From Embleya scabrispora (GTDB taxonomy: Bacteria; Actinomycetota; Actinomycetes; Streptomycetales; Streptomycetaceae), in contig NZ_MWQN01000001.1 of the NCBI RefSeq assembly GCF_002024165.1, positions 3,575,365-3,639,364 on the forward strand: a stretch of 64,000 bases of DNA, in the 5' to 3' direction. Both the position numbers and the translations under genes were made by a program. How positions within the stretch are numbered: position 1 is the stretch's first letter; each line of letters opens with the position of its first letter. This document shows, piece by piece, positions 58,534-64,000 of this stretch. The notes below the pieces were generated by a model, which saw nothing but the letters and a program-made list of their open reading frames with translations, was not told where the DNA came from and did no database searches.

Positions 58534-59304
58534 GTGTCGAGGAAGTTCCTGGTGGTCTCCGCGCTGGTCCTGGCGTCGGCCCTGACCGCGTGCGGCGGCG
58601 GCGACGGCAAGAGCGACGAGGACAAGAAGAAGCAGGCCGACCTGAAGGCGTGGGCCGCCAAGGTCTGCGCGACGGAGGTCACGGCGCGGATCGACGAGGC
58701 CCGGGCGGCGCTCGCCGACGTGGACAAGGTGGTCCCCAACGAGCCGCCCACGACCCTGCGCACCCGGCTCGCGGTGGACGTGTCCCGGCTCGCGGACGCG
58801 GACAACGCGCTGGCCGACGCGATCGACAAGGCGTCCATACCGGCGGTGCCCGACGGCGCCACGCTGCGCATGTCCGTGGTCGACGAACTGCGCAACGCGG
58901 CCAAGGGCTGGACCGGGATCCAGCACCGGATCGAGGGCCTGGCGACCGACCAGCAGAACGTGTTCGCCGACGGGCTGCGCTCGCTGGGGCCGGAGATCGA
59001 CGCGCTGCGCGCGTCCTCGAACACCGCGCTGAACAAGCTGCACCGCGGCGAGGCGGGCAAGGCGCTCGCGTCGGTGCCGGGCTGCGCGGCGGGCAAGGCC
59101 GATGTGATCCCGACCGCGCCGGCGACCTCCGTGCCCACCACCGGCGCGTCCCCGAGCGGCACGCCGAAGGGGTCCACGGCGCCGAGTTCGCCCGCCGCGT
59201 CCGGATCCACCGCGCCGAGCAGCCCGCCGCCGTCGAGCGCCGGCACGGACTCCTCGTCGCCGCCGCCGAGCGGCACCACGAGCGCGCCGCCGGCGACGGG
59301 CTGA
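58534..59304 (+). CDS. Secreted lipoprotein, SCO3546-like
   Basis: 256 residues from GTG 58534. Signal peptide with lipobox LTAC and lipidated Cys at position 20, followed by GGGDGKSDEDKKKQ, a helical domain (~35-190: RIDEARAALADVDKVV, SRLADADNALADAIDKA, GLRSLGPEIDALRASSNTAL) and a Ser/Pro/Thr-rich tail (~200-256). No catalytic motif is visible. Exported and anchored to the outer face of the membrane. 148 bp after hppA with a terminator between. Confidence 0.9.
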   Translation: MSRKFLVVSALVLASALTACGGGDGKSDEDKKKQADLKAWAAKVCATEVTARIDEARAALADVDKVVPNEPPTTLRTRLAVDVSRLADADNALADAIDKASIPAVPDGATLRMSVVDELRNAAKGWTGIQHRIEGLATDQQNVFADGLRSLGPEIDALRASSNTALNKLHRGEAGKALASVPGCAAGKADVIPTAPATSVPTTGASPSGTPKGSTAPSSPAASGSTAPSSPPPSSAGTDSSSPPPSGTTSAPPATG

Positions 59305-59340
59305 CGTGCGGGCCGACCGGCAGCGGGCAGGATGGTGCGC

Positions 59341-60864
59341 GTGACCATGAACGACACCTCACAGGTGGCCCGCCTCCGCGAGGCCCTGATCGCGGCCGGC
59401 TACACCGTCGACGGCTGCCTCGACGCGCTCGGCCCGCAGGCGTACGCGGCGCTGTCGCGCGGTGAGACCGTGCCCGCGCTGCGCGCGCTGCGGGCCGACG
59501 CGGCGAGCCCGCTCGCGGTGCTGATCCGGATGTTCCTGCTCCAGACCTCGGCGCCCGAGGCGCACGTGCGGCGGGCCCTGCCGCTCGAGGAGGCGCTCTC
59601 CGGCGGCCTGTTGGCGCGGGACGGCGACGCGGTGCGGCCGCTGGTGGACATCCGGCCCTACGGCGAGGCGGACACCGACTGGTGGGTCGTGTCGGACCTC
59701 GGCGCGGGCATCGGCGGGGTCAGCGGCCCGATGCGCGCCGATCACGTGCTCGGCATCGGCGGCGCCTCCACCACGCTCGCCGGGATCACCGTGCGCGAGC
59801 CGGTGGGCCGCGCGCTCGACCTGGGCACCGGGTGCGGCGTCCAGGCCCTGCACGCGTCGCGCCACGCCGAGTCGGTGCTGGCCACCGACGTGAACAAGCG
59901 GGCGCTCGACCTGACCCGGCTGACCATGGCGCTGTCCGGGGTGGGCAACGTCGGCCTCGCCGAGGGCAGCCTGTTCGAGCCGGTCGAGGGCGAGCGGTTC
60001 GACCTGATCGTGTCCAACCCGCCGTTCGTGATCACCCCGGTGGGTGAGCGGTACACCTACCGCGACGCGGGCCTGCCCGGCGACGAGGTGTGCCGGCTGC
60101 TGGTCGCGCAGGCGCCCCGCCACCTCGCCGACGGCGGCTACTGCCAACTGCTGGCCAACTGGCAGCACCTGCGCGGGCAGGACTGGCGGGACCGGCTGGC
60201 CGCCTGGCTGGCGCCCACCGGGTGCGACGCGTGGGTGGTCCAGCGCGACGTCCAGGACCCGGCGCAGTACGCCGAGCTGTGGTTGCGCGACTCGGGCGAC
60301 CACCGCGGCGAGGCGTACGCGCAGCGGTACGACGCGTGGCTGGCGGCGTTCGAGCGCGACGGCGTGGAGGGGATCGGATTCGGCTGGATCACGCTGCGCG
60401 CGTCGGGCGCCGACACACCGACGGTGCGCGTCGAGGACTGGCCGCACGCGATCGAACAACCGCTCGGCGCGGAGGTGCACGCCTGGTTCGACCGGCAGGA
60501 CCGGCTCGCCCGGACGGACGACGACGGGCTGCTCGACGTCGCCTTCCGACTCGCGGACCACGTGGTCCAGGAGCAGACCGGCGCGCCCGGCGCGGAGGAC
60601 CCGGAGAGCGTGGTGCTGCGTCAGCGGCGCGGGATGTGCCGGGCGGATCGGGTGGACACGGTCGGCGCGGCGCTGGCCGGGGCCAGCGACGGGCGGCTTC
60701 CGGCCGGCGTCATCGTGGACGCGATCGCCCAGTTGCTGGAGGAGGACCCGGCCGCCCTGCGCGACGCGGTGCCCGGCGAACTGCGGGGTCTGGTGGCCGA
60801 CGGATTCCTGCTCTTTCCCGAGGTCGGCGACGCCCCGGCGGCGCGGTCGCACACCGCCGACTGA
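59341..60864 (+). CDS. Class I SAM-dependent methyltransferase (RlmG/HemK-like fold)
   Basis: About 507 residues. An N-terminal helical domain (LREALIAAGYTVDGCLDALG) precedes the Rossmann fold: LDLGTGCGVQALHASRHA (SAM loop), LATDVNKRALDLT and LIVSNPPFVITP, the N-P-P-F motif of N-methyltransferases acting on rRNA bases or glutamine. The last ~150 residues are an actinobacterial addition. The start is uncertain among ATG 59332, GTG 59341 and ATG 59347. The RNA or protein target is not predictable. Confidence 0.88.
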   Translation: MTMNDTSQVARLREALIAAGYTVDGCLDALGPQAYAALSRGETVPALRALRADAASPLAVLIRMFLLQTSAPEAHVRRALPLEEALSGGLLARDGDAVRPLVDIRPYGEADTDWWVVSDLGAGIGGVSGPMRADHVLGIGGASTTLAGITVREPVGRALDLGTGCGVQALHASRHAESVLATDVNKRALDLTRLTMALSGVGNVGLAEGSLFEPVEGERFDLIVSNPPFVITPVGERYTYRDAGLPGDEVCRLLVAQAPRHLADGGYCQLLANWQHLRGQDWRDRLAAWLAPTGCDAWVVQRDVQDPAQYAELWLRDSGDHRGEAYAQRYDAWLAAFERDGVEGIGFGWITLRASGADTPTVRVEDWPHAIEQPLGAEVHAWFDRQDRLARTDDDGLLDVAFRLADHVVQEQTGAPGAEDPESVVLRQRRGMCRADRVDTVGAALAGASDGRLPAGVIVDAIAQLLEEDPAALRDAVPGELRGLVADGFLLFPEVGDAPAARSHTAD

Positions 60865-61045
60865 GCGCGGCTTGGCCCGGTGCACCGTGATCCGGGCCGA
60901 CACGCCTGTACAGTCGCAGGTGTTGTCCCCACCGGATGCTCCTTGCCGTTGCCAAGAAAATGTGTTGTATGGAGGCGGCGGCTCCCGACTCGGCCGCGAA
61001 CCACGCCCGGCCGCGAACCAACGGGGTCGGGAGGCGGGAACCGCG

Positions 61046-61228
61046 ATGCGCGCGTTACCGTTCGAGGGGCGTGGGACCCGGCCGTCGGAGAGTAATCGCC
61101 GGATCCGGGGGGACCGTCCGGACGGACAGCCGCGCCGGGACGACTCCGCGACGCAAGCCGAGCAGTACCGGTTTGACACACGGGGCCGACCACCGGTCAC
61201 GCTCCGCCACAGGTCAACCGCAACATGA
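61046..61228 (+). CDS. Possible small Arg-rich protein upstream of topA
   Basis: ATG 61046 to TGA 61228, 60 residues, beginning MRALPFEGRGTRPSESNRRI and including EQYRFDTRGRPPVTLRHR. GGGAGG lies 12 nt before. It occupies the 437-bp gap between the methyltransferase and topA (60865-61301), where S. coelicolor has one small predicted gene by my recollection. No domain is recognised. The gap also has TTGACA at 61173, with no clear -10. Confidence 0.4.
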   Translation: MRALPFEGRGTRPSESNRRIRGDRPDGQPRRDDSATQAEQYRFDTRGRPPVTLRHRSTAT

Positions 61229-61301
61229 ATACGAATCCCGCAGTACGGCCCTGCCCGATCGGGCACGGCCGCAGCCGACGACGATGGAGAGAGAAGCGAA
61301 G

Positions 61302-64000
61302 GTGTCCCCGAGCAGCGAGACCGCGCGCGACGGCCTGAGACTCGTCATTGTCGAGTCCCCGGCCAAGGCGAAAACGATCAAGGGCTATCTCGGCCCCGGT
61401 TACGTGGTCGAGGCGAGCGTGGGACACATCCGCGACCTGCCCAACGGCGCCGCCGAGGTGCCGGCCGAGTACGCCGGCAAGCCGTGGGCCCGTCTGGGTG
61501 TCGACGTCGACGCCGACTTCGAGCCGATCTACGTGGTCAACGCGGACAAGAAGGCCCAGGTCGCCAAGCTCAAGAAGCTCCTCAAGGACGCCGACGAACT
61601 CTTCCTCGCGACCGACGAGGACCGCGAGGGCGAGGCCATCGCCTGGCACCTGCTGGAGGTCCTGCGGCCCAAGGTGCCGGTGCACCGCATGGTGTTCCAC
61701 GAGATCACCAAGGACGCGATCCGCACCGCGGTGAACAACCCCCGCGAGCTCAACCAGCGCCTGGTCGACGCGCAGGAGACCCGGCGCATCCTGGACCGCC
61801 TCTACGGCTACGAGGTCTCGCCGGTCCTGTGGAAGAAGGTCGGCCCGCGCCTGTCGGCCGGCCGCGTGCAGTCGGTGGCCACCCGCCTGGTGGTCGAGCG
61901 CGAGCGGGAGCGCCGCGCGTTCACCTCGGCGTCCTACTGGGACCTGCTCGGCGTGTTCGGCACCGGCCGCCCCGGCGACCCGACCGACCCCAGCACGATG
62001 AACGCGCGCCTGGTCTCCCTCGACGGCAAGCGGGTCGCCTCGGGCCGCGACTTCGGCCCCGACGGCAAGCTCAAGAACGCCGGCGTGCTCCAGTTGGAGG
62101 AGGCCGGCGCCCGGGCGCTGAGCGCCGCGCTCGAATCCGCCGCGTTCTCGGTGCGCGCCGTCGAGCGCAAGCCCTACCGCCGCTCTCCGTACGCGCCGTT
62201 CCGCACCACCACGCTCCAGCAGGAGGCCTCGCGCAAGCTCGGCTACGGCGCGAAGCGGACCATGCAGGTCGCGCAGAAGCTGTACGAGAACGGCCACATC
62301 ACGTACATGCGTACCGACTCCACCACGCTGTCCGACACGGCCGTCACGGCCGCCCGGGCGCAGGTGCGGGACCTGTACGGCGCCGAATACCTGCCGGACG
62401 CGCCCCGGGTGTACGCCGGCAAGGTCAAGAACGCGCAGGAGGCGCACGAGGCGATCCGTCCCTCGGGCGAGAGCTTCCGCACCCCGGCCGAGACCGGTCT
62501 GTCCGGCGACGAGTTCCGGCTGTACGAGCTGATCTGGATGCGCACCGTCGCGTCGCAGATGAAGGACGCGATCGGCCAGTCGGTCACCGTGCGCATCGGC
62601 GGCATCGCCCAGGGCGCGGACCTGCCCGGGCGGGACGCGGAGTTCACCGCGAGCGGCAAGATCATCACCTTCCACGGCTTCCTCAAGGCGTACGTCGAGG
62701 GCTCCGACGACCCGGACGCGGAGCTGGACGACCGCGAGCGCCGGTTGCCGATGGTCACCGAGGGCGACGCGCTGAGCGCCGACCAGCTCACCCCGGAGGG
62801 CCACGCGACCAAGCCGCCGGCCCGCTACACCGAGGCGTCGCTGATCAAGGAGCTGGAGGACCGGGAGATCGGTCGTCCGTCGACCTTCGCCTCGATCGTC
62901 GGCACCATCCTCGACCGCGGCTACACGTTCAAGAAGGGCACCGCGCTGGTGCCGTCCTTCCTGGCGTTCGCGGTGGTCGGGCTGCTCGAGGGCCACTTCG
63001 CCACGCTGGTCGACTACGACTTCACCGCGAAGATGGAGGACGACCTCGACCGGATCGCGCGCGGCGAGACCGAGGCCGTGCCGTGGCTGCGCAGGTTCTA
63101 CTTCGGCGACGAGAGCCGGCCCGACGAGGACCACCTCGGCGGCCTCAAGGCCCTGGTCACCGACCTCAGCTCGATCGACGCCCGCGAGGTCAACTCGTTC
63201 CCGGTCGGCGAGGGCATCGTGCTGCGGGTGGGCCGCTACGGTCCCTACGTCGAGCGCGGCGACCGGCGTGCCGACGTACCCGACGACCTGCCGCCGGACG
63301 AGCTGACCGTGGCCAAGGCCGAGGAACTGCTCGACAAGCCCAGCGGCGACCACGAGTTGGGCGTCGACCCGGTCAGCGGCCACATGATCGTGGCCAAGGA
63401 CGGGCGCTACGGCCCGTACGTGACCGAGGTGCTGCCCGAGCCCGAGGCCCCCGCCGCGCCCGCCCCGGCCGCGGACGGCGCCAAGGCCGACGGCGCCAAG
63501 CCGGCGAAGAAGACCGCCAAGAAGGCCGCCGCGAAGAACGGTCCCAAGCCGCGCACCGCGTCGTTGTTCAAGTCGATGTCGCTGGACACGGTGACCCTCG
63601 ACGACGCGCTGCGGCTGTTCACCCTGCCGCGGGTGGTCGGCAAGCACCCGGAGACCGGGACCGAGATCACCGCGCAGAACGGCCGCTACGGCCCGTACCT
63701 CAAGATGGACACCGACTCGCGCTCCCTGGAGAGCGAGGACCAGCTGTTCACGGTGACCCTCGAGGAGGCGCTGGCGATCTACGCCCAGCCCAAGGCGCGC
63801 GGTCGGGCCGCGGCCAAGCCGCCGCTCAAGGAACTGGGCTCCGACCCGGTCAGCGGCAAGGCGGTCACGGTCAAGGACGGCCGCTTCGGCCCGTACGTGA
63901 CCGACGGCGAGACCAACGCCACGCTGCGCGCGGGCGACGCGGTCGACACGATCACCCCCGAGCGCGGCTACGAGCTGCTCGCCGAGAAGCGGGCCAAGGG
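61302..64000 (+). CDS. topA: DNA topoisomerase I, type IA (partial)
   Basis: About 900 residues are visible and the frame is open to the window end. TOPRIM: LVIVESPAKAKTIKGYLG and FLATDEDREGEAIAWHL (metal DxDxE). The relaxase core holds the catalytic Tyr in ITYMRTDSTTLSD and GRPSTFASIVGTIL. From ~610 the C-terminal repeats (GRYGPYVERGD, GRYGPYVTEV, NGRYGPYLKMD, GRFGPYVTDGE) follow, with a Lys-rich insert (AKKTAKKAAAKNG) as in streptomycete TopA. It relaxes negative supercoils and is essential in Streptomyces. GTG 61302 is preferred to ATG 61284 because homologues begin with a Met-Ser-Pro type start. Confidence 0.97.
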   Translation, partial: MSPSSETARDGLRLVIVESPAKAKTIKGYLGPGYVVEASVGHIRDLPNGAAEVPAEYAGKPWARLGVDVDADFEPIYVVNADKKAQVAKLKKLLKDADELFLATDEDREGEAIAWHLLEVLRPKVPVHRMVFHEITKDAIRTAVNNPRELNQRLVDAQETRRILDRLYGYEVSPVLWKKVGPRLSAGRVQSVATRLVVERERERRAFTSASYWDLLGVFGTGRPGDPTDPSTMNARLVSLDGKRVASGRDFGPDGKLKNAGVLQLEEAGARALSAALESAAFSVRAVERKPYRRSPYAPFRTTTLQQEASRKLGYGAKRTMQVAQKLYENGHITYMRTDSTTLSDTAVTAARAQVRDLYGAEYLPDAPRVYAGKVKNAQEAHEAIRPSGESFRTPAETGLSGDEFRLYELIWMRTVASQMKDAIGQSVTVRIGGIAQGADLPGRDAEFTASGKIITFHGFLKAYVEGSDDPDAELDDRERRLPMVTEGDALSADQLTPEGHATKPPARYTEASLIKELEDREIGRPSTFASIVGTILDRGYTFKKGTALVPSFLAFAVVGLLEGHFATLVDYDFTAKMEDDLDRIARGETEAVPWLRRFYFGDESRPDEDHLGGLKALVTDLSSIDAREVNSFPVGEGIVLRVGRYGPYVERGDRRADVPDDLPPDELTVAKAEELLDKPSGDHELGVDPVSGHMIVAKDGRYGPYVTEVLPEPEAPAAPAPAADGAKADGAKPAKKTAKKAAAKNGPKPRTASLFKSMSLDTVTLDDALRLFTLPRVVGKHPETGTEITAQNGRYGPYLKMDTDSRSLESEDQLFTVTLEEALAIYAQPKARGRAAAKPPLKELGSDPVSGKAVTVKDGRFGPYVTDGETNATLRAGDAVDTITPERGYELLAEKRAK

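Noticed and set aside
55915-59043. 1042-codon minus-strand ORF
   Set aside because: Shadow of hppA and the lipoprotein gene; Arg/Gly/Asp/His-rich without motifs.
61197-63647. 816-codon minus-strand ORF
   Set aside because: Antisense shadow of topA.

Overview
The window is a contiguous stretch of high-GC actinobacterial chromosome, almost certainly from the order Streptomycetales. Two things support this: a WblA-type WhiB protein and BldG, which are developmental regulators of sporulating actinomycetes, and a gene order that I recall as matching Streptomyces coelicolor SCO3580 to SCO3543 (read right to left there) and the Mycobacterium tuberculosis block ponA2 - whiB4 - Rv3679/3680 - Rv3678A/RidA - MBL - crp - nth - Nudix - marP - ephE - Rv3669 - acs - HAD phosphatase - ssd/tad - Rv3649 helicase - topA. 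I cannot name the genus.

Layout. 1-2954: the end of a SURF1-like gene, an S9 peptidase and an NlpC/P60-like protein. 3299-11181: a nucleic-acid ATPase cluster made of a HelD/HelR-like protein with an unusual C-terminal extension, then a SNF2 helicase overlapping a SWIM zinc-finger gene. 11248-12577: a probable remnant of a mobile element, namely a duplicated tRNA-Pro 3' half with its terminator, a YefM/YoeB toxin-antitoxin pair, and the intact tRNA-Pro. 12627-19869: metallophosphoesterase (C-terminal frameshift), YqeY, class A PBP, WblA and a pair of ArsA/BagAB-type ATPases. 19985-22787: a kynurenine operon (kynureninase, tryptophan 2,3-dioxygenase) divergent from an Lrp/AsnC regulator. 22799-29615: DUF4177, RidA, Nudix, MBL hydrolase, Crp, endonuclease III, CoA pyrophosphatase and MarP. 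29659-38348: epoxide hydrolase, holin-like membrane protein, NhaA, a deacetylase-like secreted protein, a TauE/SafE-cupredoxin membrane protein and a SulP-STAS-carbonic anhydrase fusion. 38495-43943: acetyl-CoA synthetase, a CooC-like ATPase behind a Zur-like box, a degenerate Fic-like protein and a HAD phosphatase. 43988-50542: a leaderless micro-ORF with a pseudoknot-capable terminator, then the ssd-tad (Flp-type pilus/secretion) operon. 52376-end: MrfA-like helicase, BldG and its ATP-binding partner, proton pyrophosphatase, lipoprotein, methyltransferase and topoisomerase I.

The coding content is mostly a conserved chromosomal core. The unusual material is in and between genes: (1) a ~210-bp intergenic element present twice in opposite orientation (28041-28250 and 50681-50889) whose main hairpin has an identical 19-nt loop but a compensatorily changed stem; (2) a ~1.2-kb minisatellite of about 40 units of 27-30 bp (50905-52110), with an exact 139-bp internal duplication; (3) seven copies of a ~76-bp repeat splitting tadA from tadB; (4) a Zur-like box in front of a CooC-like ATPase; (5) stacked operators between the TauE/SafE and SulP-carbonic anhydrase genes; (6) the tRNA-bounded toxin-antitoxin module; (7) the C-terminal extension of the HelD-like protein. 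No CRISPR array, complete insertion sequence, integrase or rRNA gene was seen. SCO and Rv correspondences are from memory and were not searched.
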